DNA from: an uncultured SAR86 cluster bacterium
Lineage (GTDB): Bacteria; Pseudomonadota; Gammaproteobacteria; Magnimaribacterales; D2472
Assembly: GCA_902557965.1 (NCBI GenBank)
Contig: CACECK010000002.1
Location: forward strand, 1 to 64,000
Direction: 5' to 3'
DNA: 64,000 bases
Part shown: piece after piece, positions 11,725 to 25,146 of the stretch
Numbering within the stretch: position 1 is the first letter of the stretch
How the letters are laid out: each line of letters starts with the position of its first letter
Program-made: the position numbers and the translations under genes
Notes under the pieces: model-generated
What the model saw: only the letters and a program-made list of their open reading frames with translations
The model's database searches: none
What the model was told of the DNA's origin: nothing

Positions 11725-11745
11725 AATGTATGCACCGCATACATT
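11725..11745. promoter_or_regulatory. Perfect inverted repeat between cobT and ferritin-like gene
   Basis: AATGTATGC-acc-GCATACATT, 9-bp arms, 3-nt spacer, 25 bp upstream of the ATG of the 10594..11700 gene; no U-run following on the minus strand. Confidence 0.55.
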
Positions 11746-11770
11746 GATTAAGACTATTTTATATTATTTG

Positions 11771-13537
11771 TTAATCCTTGAAAAGCTTAGTTAGTTCCTC
11801 AAGAAGGACCTCACCTAATTCCTCAGCTCTATTAATTGTTAAGGAATTTTTATAATATTTTGTTACATCGTGTCCGATTCCGATTGCCTGCAACTCAACA
11901 GGACTTTCATTTTCAATCAATGAAATGATATCTCTTAAATGGTTGTCTAAGAAATCTTCTCTATTAGCCGAAAGGGTACTATCGTCTACTGGCGCACCAT
12001 CAGAAATTACAATTAGTATTTTTCTTTCCTCATTTCGTTTTATTAATCTTTCATGAGACCAAGCCAATGCCTCACCATCAACATTTTCTTTTAAAAGACC
12101 TTCTCGAAGCATGGCACCAAAATATCTTCTTGATCTTCGCCAACTATTATCTGCACTTTTATAAACTATATGCCTTATGTCATTTAATCTTCCAGGATTT
12201 GATCTATTTCCTTGTATATTCCAAAGTTTTTTTGAGTCTCCACCTTTCCAATGTTTTGTAGTAAAGCCTAATATTTCTGTTTTTACCTGACATCTTTCTA
12301 AAGTACTTCCTATTATGTCTGCACATATTGCAGCTAAACTAATAGACCTTCCTCTCATAGAGCCAGAATTATCAATAAGGAGAGTGACAATCGTATTTTT
12401 AAATTTATTTTCAGTTTCTTCTTTAAAACTAAGTGGATAAGTTGGATTTGCTATTACCCTGTGGAGTCTCGCATTATCAAGCATTCCTTCTTCAAGATTA
12501 TAATTCCAACTTGTATTTTGCTTGGCTAACAAGAGCCTTTGCAGTCTATTAGCTAATTTTCCAATAGTTAAAAGGTGAGGTTTTATTAGATTATCCAATT
12601 GATTTCTAAGTCTCAATGATTCATCTGAAGTGACTAGGTCTTGTGCATCAATTACTTCATCAAACTTAGTTGTATATATTGAATAGTCTTTCTTTACTTG
12701 ATTTATAAAATCATTTCTTGGATATGGAATGGCATCAATTTCTTCTTCAATTGACGTGTCATCAGTGGATTCAATTGCCTCTTGAATATCAATCTCCATA
12801 TCTCCATTAAAGTCTTTAAGATCAATGCTAGATTCATCTGAACCCTCTGTATCATTTTCTAATTCTTGATTTTCTATGTCATCGGTACTGCCAGGGGAAT
12901 CATCGAAATCTAGATTATCTTCTTCTTGTTCATAATCTTTTAAGAGTTTTATTTCTTGAAGAAATTTAATTGCAGTAGCTTCAAATTTATCTTGGTCCCT
13001 CACATTCTCAATAAGTTCTGCTTTGATTTTTTTAGTAGCCTTATTAATTTTATATTTATCACAGAAATTTTTAATAATTGTTTTAGATTCATCACTTAGA
13101 GGAAAGTTAGCTTCCTCTTTGAGCCACAAATTCACACCATGTGATAAATAATTTAATGATTTAATATCATCAATATCAAGACTTCTTTGATTTAAAAAGT
13201 CTGAAAGATTTTTTTTTGATCCTTTAAATTCTATTGAACCTAAAATCTCAACTCTTGATACTTCCAGCTCATTAAATATCATTCTTGCTGGAAGTGTAAG
13301 AGGCATTTCTTTCTTATTTTTATGAAACGTATGCCAAAAAGCTTGAAAGTCAGATTCTCCCCTCCATTTTGATAGATCCCTTGTTGATCTAGGCACTGTT
13401 GAATAAATAATATTACTTCCAGAAGGAGGTCTTTGATATAAACCTTTATTAGAGGTAAGTTTTTTGTTCTTTGAGATTGCTTTTACAGTTGAAATTGCAG
13501 CTTCGTGAAGTTTGTCTCTATTTTTTGTCCAAGCCAT
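11771..13537 (-). CDS. cobT: CobT-like protein (VWA domain, cobaltochelatase-family subunit)
   Basis: 588 aa; acidic middle region; [25 protein letters not shown] motif; [15 protein letters not shown]. Confidence 0.9.
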   Translation of the reverse strand: MAWTKNRDKLHEAAISTVKAISKNKKLTSNKGLYQRPPSGSNIIYSTVPRSTRDLSKWRGESDFQAFWHTFHKNKKEMPLTLPARMIFNELEVSRVEILGSIEFKGSKKNLSDFLNQRSLDIDDIKSLNYLSHGVNLWLKEEANFPLSDESKTIIKNFCDKYKINKATKKIKAELIENVRDQDKFEATAIKFLQEIKLLKDYEQEEDNLDFDDSPGSTDDIENQELENDTEGSDESSIDLKDFNGDMEIDIQEAIESTDDTSIEEEIDAIPYPRNDFINQVKKDYSIYTTKFDEVIDAQDLVTSDESLRLRNQLDNLIKPHLLTIGKLANRLQRLLLAKQNTSWNYNLEEGMLDNARLHRVIANPTYPLSFKEETENKFKNTIVTLLIDNSGSMRGRSISLAAICADIIGSTLERCQVKTEILGFTTKHWKGGDSKKLWNIQGNRSNPGRLNDIRHIVYKSADNSWRRSRRYFGAMLREGLLKENVDGEALAWSHERLIKRNEERKILIVISDGAPVDDSTLSANREDFLDNHLRDIISLIENESPVELQAIGIGHDVTKYYKNSLTINRAEELGEVLLEELTKLFKD

Positions 13538-13540
13538 TGC

Positions 13541-14521
13541 TTAAGAATTAGATTCTGTATTATCTATTTCTAAATCAAAGCACCGTTGAAAATATTCTGA
13601 GATAATTGATCTCTCAACTTCATCACACTTATTTAGAAATGTAAGTTTAAAAGATGAAACAATGTCTTTAAATATTTTAAAATTTTGGCCCCAAGATATA
13701 ACAGTCCTTGGAGACATTAATGTTGAGATATCACCATTAGAAAAACCAGCTCTAGTTAAGTTTGCAAGCTTGATCATATTTTTAACAGTATCTTGATTTT
13801 TAACACCTTTAAGATTATTGAGCTTAGACATTACAACTTTAAATTCTTGATCTGGATCTAGATAATTAAGAGTTGCAAGAATATGCCATCTATCCATTTG
13901 CCCTTGATTAATTTGCTGAGTTCCATGATATAAGCCGGTCATATCGCCAAGACCAACCGTATTTGTTGTTGCAAACAATCGAAATGAGCTATGCGGTTCT
14001 AATATTTTATTTTGATCTAATAGAGTTAACTTGCCTTCAACTTCAAGGATCCTTTGGATCACAAACATAACATCAGGCCTTCCTGCATCGTATTCATCAA
14101 ATACCAGTGCAACTGGATTTTGTATAGACCAAGGAAGTAATCCTTCTTGAAATTCAGTAATCTGCTTACCGTCGTTAAGTTTAATTGCGTCTTTGCCTAG
14201 AAGATCAATTCGACTTATGTGGCTATCAAGATTAATTCTTACACATGGCCAGTTTAATCTAGCTGCAATTTGTTCAATATGTGTTGACTTACCGGTGCCA
14301 TGAAAACCTTGTACCATGACTCTTCTGTTATGTTCAAAGCCAGCTAAGATAGATAAAGTAGTGTCTTTATCAAAGACATAACTTTCATCGACCTGAGGTA
14401 CCCAATCTGTTTTGTCCTTATACCCTCTAACAACTAGATCAGAATCAATATTAAAGACCTTAGCAACATCAATCTTTGCATCAGGTTTTTTTGGTAAATC
14501 TATAGTTTTATTTATTGTCAT
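13541..14521 (-). CDS. cobS: CobS-like AAA+ ATPase (cobaltochelatase-family subunit)
   Basis: 326 aa; GFHGTGKST Walker A, ALVFDEYDAGRPDVMF Walker B. Confidence 0.92.
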   Translation of the reverse strand: MTINKTIDLPKKPDAKIDVAKVFNIDSDLVVRGYKDKTDWVPQVDESYVFDKDTTLSILAGFEHNRRVMVQGFHGTGKSTHIEQIAARLNWPCVRINLDSHISRIDLLGKDAIKLNDGKQITEFQEGLLPWSIQNPVALVFDEYDAGRPDVMFVIQRILEVEGKLTLLDQNKILEPHSSFRLFATTNTVGLGDMTGLYHGTQQINQGQMDRWHILATLNYLDPDQEFKVVMSKLNNLKGVKNQDTVKNMIKLANLTRAGFSNGDISTLMSPRTVISWGQNFKIFKDIVSSFKLTFLNKCDEVERSIISEYFQRCFDLEIDNTESNS

Positions 14522-14628
14522 AGTAAATCAATAGTTTTGGATTGCATATCCTACCTTTTGGAGGTTTAAAGTTCTAGTTTTTTTGTAAACAATGTAAGAT
14601 GTTATCTTATTTTAATTATATATTTATT

Positions 14629-15384
14629 ATGAGTGAAAGACTAAAAGATAAAGTGGCATTAATTACTGGCGCAGCTCAAGGTTTAGGAAAAGAGATGGCA
14701 AGATCCATGATATCAGAGGGCGCTGAAGTATTCATAAGCGATATTAATCAGGATCAGTTAGACGAGACTGTTACAGAGTTGTCATGTTCAGGTATTAGTC
14801 TTGACGTAACAAAATCAGAAGATTGGGAAAAAGCAGTTGCACATATTAAAGATAAATCAGGTTCATTAAATATATTGGTTAACAATGCCGGCATTGGTAA
14901 TGGTGGTGATATCGAGTCTACTGATATGGATACATGGAGATTAGTGCATAACGTAAATTTAGATTCAGTATTTCTAGGTTGTAAATATTCTCTTCCGCTT
15001 ATGAGAGATTCCGGAAATGGCTCAATTATTAATATTTCATCAATGTCTGGCATTGTTGCATCCCATAATACGTCTGCTTATAACTCATCCAAAGCAGCAG
15101 TAAGGCATTTATCAAAATCAATCGCATTACATTGTGCAAAATCTACTAACTTAGTTCGATGTAATTCAATCCATCCAGTCTTTACAAGAACAGCAATGGT
15201 GCAAAGCATGATTGATGCAGCGCCGGAGCGAGACATCGAACAGAAACTCATACAACAAATACCCATTAGAAAACTTGCTGAACCAATTGATATAGCAAAT
15301 GCAGCTATATTTCTTGCATCAGATGAATCATCCTTTATAACTGGTACAGAACTTCTAATTGATGGGGGCCTCAGCGCAACTTAA
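14629..15384 (+). CDS. Short-chain dehydrogenase/reductase
   Basis: Start chosen at ATG 14629 (MSERLKDKVALITGAAQGLGKEMA); NNAG, YNSSK motifs. Annotated ORF starts at 14599. Confidence 0.9.
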   Translation: MSERLKDKVALITGAAQGLGKEMARSMISEGAEVFISDINQDQLDETVTELSCSGISLDVTKSEDWEKAVAHIKDKSGSLNILVNNAGIGNGGDIESTDMDTWRLVHNVNLDSVFLGCKYSLPLMRDSGNGSIINISSMSGIVASHNTSAYNSSKAAVRHLSKSIALHCAKSTNLVRCNSIHPVFTRTAMVQSMIDAAPERDIEQKLIQQIPIRKLAEPIDIANAAIFLASDESSFITGTELLIDGGLSAT

Positions 15385-15388
15385 TAAC

Positions 15389-16260
15389 ATGAGTAATAAA
15401 TCAGTTTTATCAAAATCTTTGCAACTATTTGATTTAGAAAAAGTTGATAGAGATATTTTTAGTTGGAATGGAACTAACGTAGGTTACAAGCGAATATTTG
15501 GCGGACAAGTAATGGCTCAAACCCTTATAGCTGCATATAAAACTGTTGAAGTAGAGCATTTTGCTCATTCATTTCATTCATATTTTCTAAGGCCGGGCGA
15601 TATGAAAAAATCAATTACTTTTACTGTAGATAGAATAAGAGATGGTAAAAGCTTCACCACAAGAAGTGTAAAAGCAATTCAGGATGGGGAAGCTATTTTT
15701 AATTGTTCAATTTCGTTTCAGAAAAGAGAAAAGGGCCTAGAGCATCAAATTGAGATGCCTGATGTTCCAGAGCCTGAATCATTAAAAAGTGAGCAAGAAA
15801 TAAGAGAAGAGATTTTAAAAGAATTGAATATGAAAAAAGAGGACATGCCTATGTTCATTAAACAAAGAGAGATAGAAATGCGGCCAGTTGAGGAGCAAAA
15901 TTACTTTAAACCCGAGAGAATGCCGCCTTATAAAAATACATGGATAAAAACGGACGGCAGTCTTCCTGATGACCAAATAATCCAGCAAGCCTTCCTTCTA
16001 TATATTTCTGATATGGGCCTTCTTGGCGCAGCAAATAATTCTGTGGGCGTTAACTTTCTTACAAAGAACCTTCAGAACGCTAGCCTTGATCATGCAATGT
16101 GGTTTCATAGAAAACTTAGTCTTGATGGATGGTTTCTTTATAGTATTGATAGTCCAGTAACAAGAAATGCAAGAGGTTTTTCTAGGGGCTCTATTTTTTC
16201 CAGAGACGGCGAGTTAATTGCATCATGTACTCAAGAGGGCTTGATAAGGCTTTGGGAAGA

Positions 16261-16264
<4 letters not shown>
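15389..16264 (+). CDS. tesB: Acyl-CoA thioesterase II
   Basis: Start chosen at ATG 15389 (MSNKSVLSKSLQLFDLEKVDRDIF); GGQVMAQTLIAA, double hot-dog architecture. Confidence 0.92.
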
Positions 16265-19031
<2,767 letters not shown>

Positions 19032-19045
19032 TTACCTTATCAAAA

Positions 19046-22000
19046 ATGCCAAAACTTTATAAAAAAGACTATTTCAAAGACAATTGCGGCTTTGGATTGA
19101 TTGCCAATATTGAAGGCAAGTCATCAAGAAAAATTGTTCTAGATTCAATAAATGCTCTTGAAAGCATGACTCATAGAGGTGGTATTGGCTCTGATGGTAA
19201 AACAGGAGATGGATGCGGCTTACTTCTTCAACTTAACAATGAATTTTTTATTAGAACGCTCTCAAGTGAGCAAGGCATTGACCTTTCAGATAGATTTGCT
19301 GTTGGGCAATTATTCTTTTTTGAAGAGCTTGAAAAAATTGAAAATAAGATTCGTAAAATTGTCTTAAAAGAAGGTTTAAAATTAAAAGCTATTAGAACCG
19401 TTCCAGTTAATAAAAATATTCTTGGAAGTATAGCCTTAGATTGCATACCTAACATTTACCAAATTTTTTTAGAGCCAAAAAATAAAGGTATGAGTAATTC
19501 TGAATTTGAAACAGCGTTACTTCAATCAAGAAAGTTTATTGAAGAAATATTCTTGGATGATGAAAAGCTTTATTTTTGTAGTCTATCTTCCAAAACCATA
19601 GTTTATAAAGGGTTGATGCTTCCAAAAGATATTGAAAGTTTTTACATTGATTTCCAATCAAAATACTTTAAATCATCGATTTGTGTTTTTCATCAAAGAT
19701 TTTCTACTAACACAAGTCCGAAATGGCATCTTGCTCAACCTTTTAGATTATTGGCGCATAACGGAGAGATTAATGCCATCAGAGGCAATAGAAATTGGTC
19801 AAAAGCAAGATCAAATGTTTTCGTAACACCAAAGATCCCTAAAATACAAAAATTTAAACAAGTTATAAATGAAACTGGCTCAGATTCTTCTGCTTTGGAT
19901 AACATGATTGAAGTATTGGTCACAGGCGGAATAAATATTTTTAAATCCATAAGAATGCTTTTGCCTCCTGCATGGCAAAATGCTCAACTCTTGGATCCCG
20001 ATATCAGAAGTTTCCATGAATACAATTCAATGCATATGGAGCCATGGGATGGACCAGCTGGTATTGTCATGTCAGACGGCAAATGGGCAATTTGTGTGCT
20101 TGACAGGAATGGCCTTAGACCAGCCAGATATCAGATTGATAAATTCAATAACATTACAATAGCTTCAGAAACTGGTGTAAATCCAATTAGTGAAAAAGAT
20201 ATTGTTTCTAAGGGAAGACTATCACCAGGAGGTATGTTGGCTGTAGATACCGCAGCAGGTGATATTTTTTCAGAGAAAGATATAGATGAAAAACTAAAAC
20301 AAATTGCACCCTATAGAAAATGGCTCAATGATAATGCAATTTATATAGAGTCAAGTTTAGATACTTATGAGGGACCAGGCCTAAAAAAGGTCACTCCTGA
20401 AGAATTTAACATATCTTCAAAATTATTTTTACTATACAAAGAAGAAAGGACTTCTGTAATAAAGCCACTTGCTGTTAACTCTCAAGAGGGAACTGGATCT
20501 ATGGGTGACGACACTGCATTGGCAGTCATGAGCAAGATGCATAGACAGATCTATGATTATTTCAGACAGCAATTTGCTCAGGTAACCAACCCTCCAATTG
20601 ATTCGTTAAGAGAAGCTAGCGTCATGTCACTAGAAACCTGTTTTGGTCCTGAATTAAATATATTTAATGAAAGTGAACAACATGCGAAACGATTAGTTAC
20701 AACTTCACCGGTATTATCTTATAAAAAACTCCAATCGATTCTATTAAACCCATACTTTAAGTGTCATGAAATTAAACTCACATACAATAAAAAAGATAAC
20801 CTTGAGCATGCTCTTAAATTGCTTCAAAAAAAAGCAGTAAGCAGTATAAATAAAGGAAACACTATAATTCATTTAGATGAATCTCTTCCTAGTAAAAATT
20901 ACTTACCAATAAATGCATTGCTTGCTGTTGGTTGCGTTCATCAAAAACTTGTTGAATTAGGCTTACGATCAAGGGCTAATATTATAGTTACTTCATCTTC
21001 TGCCAGGGACACACATCAGATAGCATGTTTAATTGGTTTTGGAGCTACTGCTGTTTATCCTACTCTTGCGTATCAAACAATCCTTGATTTAACTCAAAGA
21101 AATGAGCTCAATGGTTCCCCACATGAAAATTGCGCTAAATATAGAAAAGGAATAAACAAAGGACTCCTCAAAATTATTTCTAAAATGGGTATTTCGACAA
21201 TTTCAAGCTATAGAGGATCACAACTTTTTGAAATCGTTGGGTTAAGCAAAGAGGTTGTCGATTTATGCTTTACAAATACAGAAAGCAGAATCGAAGGCAA
21301 AAGTATTAAAGATCTTGATAAGGAAAATAAAGCGCTGAACAAATACGCACGGTCAAACCTTTCAGAAATAAATGTTGGCGGGCTACTCAAATACGTTCAT
21401 GGTGGCGAATATCACACTTATAATCCTGAAATTGTAAAAAAACTTCAAGAAGCTGTTTCCACTGGAAACCAAAAAATATACAACGAATACGCAGACTTAG
21501 TTGATAAGAGGCCACCAGCTATGCTTCGTGATTTGTTAGAGATCAAAAAGGTTGATACAAAAAAAGAAGTTGAAGCTGAACCAGTGAGCAAACTTATTAA
21601 AAGATTTGATTCTGCAGGGATGAGCCTTGGTTCATTATCTCCAAAGGCTCACGAAACACTTGCTGAAGCAATGAACACTATGGGTGCAAGATCAAATTCT
21701 GGAGAAGGTGGAGAAGGTAAACATCGATATGGTACTTTAAAAATGTCAAAGATAAAGCAAATCGCTTCTGGTAGATTTGGTGTAACTCCACATTACTTAG
21801 TAAATGCAGAAGTTTTACAAATAAAAATTGCTCAAGGCGCTAAACCTGGTGAGGGTGGACAATTACCAGGCGGAAAAGTAAATAATTTAATTGCTGAACT
21901 TAGGTATTCAACTCCAGGCATTACTTTAATATCTCCACCACCTCATCATGATATTTATTCTATTGAGGACTTAGCCCAATTAATTTATGACCTGAAGCAA

Positions 22001-23473
22001 GTAAATCCAAATGCTTTAGTCTCTGTTAAGCTTGTTTCAGAGCCAGGAGTTGGAACAATAGCTGCTGGTGTTGCAAAAGCATACGCTGATCTAATTACCA
22101 TTTCTGGTCATGATGGTGGTACAGGCGCAAGTCCACTAACATCAATAAGATACGCTGGTTCTCCTTGGGAATTAGGCCTATCAGAAGCTCATCAAACTCT
22201 TAGGGATGCTGGTCTGAGACATAAAATAAGACTTCAAACAGATGGAGGAATGAAGACTGGTTTAGATGTTATTAAAGCAGCCATCTTAGGAGCAGAATCA
22301 TTTGGATTTGGAACTGGGCCTATGATATCTATGGGCTGCAAGTATTTAAGAATATGCCATCTAAATAATTGTGCTACCGGTGTAGCTACGCAAAGAAAAG
22401 ATCTTATCAATCAACACTTCATTGGAGAGAAAGAAAAAGTAATTAATTATTTTCAATTTATTGCAAATGACGTCAGAGAGCATTTAAAAGAAATGGGGGT
22501 TTCAAAATTAGAAGATTTAATTGGCCAAACTCAGTATTTAAAGATGGCTAATCAAATAGAAAGTCAGTATAAAAATATTGATTTATCAGGATTACTTGAA
22601 AAAGATGAAACAAATAAAGAACCACATTTTTGCACTGTAGAAAAAAATGAACCATGGGATCAGGGCATTCTTGCAAAAAAAATATTAAAGCAATCTAAGA
22701 AATTAATTGATGGTGAAAAAAAAGGAACACTAAATTTTCAAATTACGAATATGGATCGATCAATTGGAGCAAGTATTTCTGGATACATTGCTACAAAATA
22801 TGGTGAAGAAGGACTACCAAAACCACTATCACTTAAGTTCAAAGGATCTGCTGGTCAAAGTTTTGGATGCTGGAATGCCAATAATTTAAATTTGATTTTG
22901 GATGGCGATGCTAATGATTATGTTGGAAAGGGTTTAAATGGGGGAAGAATAGTAATCAAAAATGACTCTGACTATGCATATGGTAAAAATACTGTTCTTG
23001 CAGGCAATACTTGCCTATATGGAGCGACTGGTGGCGAGTTATATGTATCTGGTTCTGTAGGAGAAAGATTTGCGGTTAGAAATTCAGGTGCAAAAGCTGT
23101 TATAGAAGGATCTGGAGATCATTGTTGTGAGTATATGACAGGTGGACATATAACAGTTCTTGGATCTGTTGGTTTAAATTTTGGTGCTGGTATGACAGGA
23201 GGTTTTGCATATGTTCTTGATGAAGATAGAACTTTTTTTGATAAATGCAACAGAGGCCTAGTCAACCTTGAACGGATTTCTACTGAAGAGATGCAACCCC
23301 ATAGAAAGCACCTAAAAGAAATCTTAGAAAAACATCACAAATATACTAAAAGTCCAAAAGCTAAAGATATACTTAACGATTTTGAAAGGTATGAACCTTT
23401 CTTTTGGTTGGTAATTCCTGCAGCTTCAAATATTCAGGACTTATTAAAAGCAACCACAGCTAATGCTGCGTAG
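19046..23473 (+). CDS. gltB: Glutamate synthase large subunit
   Basis: 1475 aa; KDNCGFGLIANIEG N-terminus, HQRFSTNTSPKW glutaminase motif, GEGGEGKHRYG and FMN/Fe-S region, C-terminal GXGXG repeats. Confidence 0.98.
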   Translation: MPKLYKKDYFKDNCGFGLIANIEGKSSRKIVLDSINALESMTHRGGIGSDGKTGDGCGLLLQLNNEFFIRTLSSEQGIDLSDRFAVGQLFFFEELEKIENKIRKIVLKEGLKLKAIRTVPVNKNILGSIALDCIPNIYQIFLEPKNKGMSNSEFETALLQSRKFIEEIFLDDEKLYFCSLSSKTIVYKGLMLPKDIESFYIDFQSKYFKSSICVFHQRFSTNTSPKWHLAQPFRLLAHNGEINAIRGNRNWSKARSNVFVTPKIPKIQKFKQVINETGSDSSALDNMIEVLVTGGINIFKSIRMLLPPAWQNAQLLDPDIRSFHEYNSMHMEPWDGPAGIVMSDGKWAICVLDRNGLRPARYQIDKFNNITIASETGVNPISEKDIVSKGRLSPGGMLAVDTAAGDIFSEKDIDEKLKQIAPYRKWLNDNAIYIESSLDTYEGPGLKKVTPEEFNISSKLFLLYKEERTSVIKPLAVNSQEGTGSMGDDTALAVMSKMHRQIYDYFRQQFAQVTNPPIDSLREASVMSLETCFGPELNIFNESEQHAKRLVTTSPVLSYKKLQSILLNPYFKCHEIKLTYNKKDNLEHALKLLQKKAVSSINKGNTIIHLDESLPSKNYLPINALLAVGCVHQKLVELGLRSRANIIVTSSSARDTHQIACLIGFGATAVYPTLAYQTILDLTQRNELNGSPHENCAKYRKGINKGLLKIISKMGISTISSYRGSQLFEIVGLSKEVVDLCFTNTESRIEGKSIKDLDKENKALNKYARSNLSEINVGGLLKYVHGGEYHTYNPEIVKKLQEAVSTGNQKIYNEYADLVDKRPPAMLRDLLEIKKVDTKKEVEAEPVSKLIKRFDSAGMSLGSLSPKAHETLAEAMNTMGARSNSGEGGEGKHRYGTLKMSKIKQIASGRFGVTPHYLVNAEVLQIKIAQGAKPGEGGQLPGGKVNNLIAELRYSTPGITLISPPPHHDIYSIEDLAQLIYDLKQVNPNALVSVKLVSEPGVGTIAAGVAKAYADLITISGHDGGTGASPLTSIRYAGSPWELGLSEAHQTLRDAGLRHKIRLQTDGGMKTGLDVIKAAILGAESFGFGTGPMISMGCKYLRICHLNNCATGVATQRKDLINQHFIGEKEKVINYFQFIANDVREHLKEMGVSKLEDLIGQTQYLKMANQIESQYKNIDLSGLLEKDETNKEPHFCTVEKNEPWDQGILAKKILKQSKKLIDGEKKGTLNFQITNMDRSIGASISGYIATKYGEEGLPKPLSLKFKGSAGQSFGCWNANNLNLILDGDANDYVGKGLNGGRIVIKNDSDYAYGKNTVLAGNTCLYGATGGELYVSGSVGERFAVRNSGAKAVIEGSGDHCCEYMTGGHITVLGSVGLNFGAGMTGGFAYVLDEDRTFFDKCNRGLVNLERISTEEMQPHRKHLKEILEKHHKYTKSPKAKDILNDFERYEPFFWLVIPAASNIQDLLKATTANAA

Positions 23474-24541
23474 CTATACATTAAAAGCTTTTTTAATATT
23501 ATTTACTTGAAATTTATTAGTCCTAAAAGCCTTATAATTTTTATTAATCATAATTAGATTTAACTTACCATTGGCTACCTTTTTATCATTCATAATATAT
23601 TTTTTTAGTGCAGAATATTTATAATTTGAGTGATCTGAATCAAGACCAATTGAGTTTATCAAATTAATTATGTTTTCAAGTTGATAGTCTTTGATATGGC
23701 CCTCAAAGAAGGAGACTTTGCTAGCAATAACCATTCCAAGAGTAATAGCTGCACCATGACTTAGTTTTTTATAACCTGTGAAGGCCTCAATTGCATGCCC
23801 AAAGGTATGACCAAAGTTTAAAATAGCTCTGATACCACTCTCTTTTTCATCTTTAGTAACTATCTTAGATTTAGTCTTTATAGATTCTTCTATAATTTTT
23901 ATTAAAATTTTGTTCTCTCGATTAATTATTTTTTGTGGATTGTTTTCAATTAAGCTTCTTAACTTTTGATTATCAATAAAAGCATATTTTATAACCTCAC
24001 CAAGACCAGACTTATATTCCTTTTCACTAAGCGTTTTTAAATAAGTAGTTGAGATAAGTACTAATTTTGGATTATAAAAAGCACCAACTAGATTTTTACC
24101 TTGAGGAACATTAATCGCTGTTTTACCTCCAACAGAGGAATCAACTTGAGACAGAAGGGTGGTAGGCATTTGTATATAATCAATACCTCTTAAAAACGTA
24201 GCAGCACTAAATCCTGCAATATCACCAACAACACCGCCACCAAAGGCTACAATTAGATCCGTTCTTGAAAATTTTAGATCAATAAGTTTTTTTAAAATCT
24301 GTTGATAATTTTTAAATGATTTTGCTTTTTCACCTTTATTAATTATATGAACGTAAACATTAGAATTTTTAATTGACTGCTTAAGCGTTCTTACATAAGC
24401 ATTTGGTAAACCACTATCAGTAACAATAAGGACCTTTGCTTTTTTATCTATGACTTTATTTAACTCATTTTTAGGTAAGGCTTTATCAGTAATACAAATT
24501 TTGTATTTCGAATTACCTTTTCCAGCATAAACCTCAATCAT
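23474..24541 (-). CDS. aroB: 3-dehydroquinate synthase
   Basis: 355 aa; GGGVVGDIAGFSAATFLRGI, LNFGHTFGHAIEA. Confidence 0.96.
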   Translation of the reverse strand: MIEVYAGKGNSKYKICITDKALPKNELNKVIDKKAKVLIVTDSGLPNAYVRTLKQSIKNSNVYVHIINKGEKAKSFKNYQQILKKLIDLKFSRTDLIVAFGGGVVGDIAGFSAATFLRGIDYIQMPTTLLSQVDSSVGGKTAINVPQGKNLVGAFYNPKLVLISTTYLKTLSEKEYKSGLGEVIKYAFIDNQKLRSLIENNPQKIINRENKILIKIIEESIKTKSKIVTKDEKESGIRAILNFGHTFGHAIEAFTGYKKLSHGAAITLGMVIASKVSFFEGHIKDYQLENIINLINSIGLDSDHSNYKYSALKKYIMNDKKVANGKLNLIMINKNYKAFRTNKFQVNNIKKAFNV

Positions 24542-24542
24542 T

Positions 24543-25046
24543 TTAACTCTTTACTATCTTTACAATCTCTGAGGCTACTTCTTGGCTGGACTTATTTTCT
24601 GTATTAACGACATGATCAGCTACTGATTGATATAACTCCTCTCTATCGTTTTGAAGTTTTGTGAGTATTTCCTCTGGATCACCATTTTTAAGAAGCGGTC
24701 TATCTTTATCCTTAGCTGTTCTCTCTAATTGAACCGATATCGGCGTGGCTAAATAAAATACAGTACCTCTTGAAGATAAGAGTTCTCTATTTTGGTCAGA
24801 TAAAATTATTCCGCCGCCTGTAGAAAGTACCACTGAATTTTTGTCAACCATCTCTGACAGAATCTCACTTTCTCTTTTTCTGAAACCACTTTCTCCTTCA
24901 AGATCAAATATCCAATCAATAGATGCGCCAGTGCGTGACTCAATTTCTTCATCTGTATCCAAGAATGTCATAAACAGCTCATCAGAAATAATTTTTCCGA
25001 CTGTTGACTTTCCTGAGCCCATTGGACCAACAATAAAAATATTCAT
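24543..25046 (-). CDS. aroK: Shikimate kinase
   Basis: GPMGSGKSTVGK Walker A, DTDEEIESRTG, STGGGIIL, RDRPLL-type motif. Confidence 0.95.
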   Translation of the reverse strand: MNIFIVGPMGSGKSTVGKIISDELFMTFLDTDEEIESRTGASIDWIFDLEGESGFRKRESEILSEMVDKNSVVLSTGGGIILSDQNRELLSSRGTVFYLATPISVQLERTAKDKDRPLLKNGDPEEILTKLQNDREELYQSVADHVVNTENKSSQEVASEIVKIVKS

Positions 25047-25146
25047 AGTTTTTAATTTTGGTGTGATTTTACCATTTAAGTGCAGAAAAACACTTTTTTA
25101 AATATTAAATGATATATTCTCTAAAAGTAAAGATTTAAAATAAGCT

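Noticed and set aside
11771-14521. Calling cobST evidence for B12 biosynthesis
   Set aside because: Without cobN or corrin-ring genes nearby this is not supported by the window.
14754-15053. 99-aa minus-strand ORF opposite the SDR gene
   Set aside because: Antisense shadow ORF within a strongly supported SDR gene.
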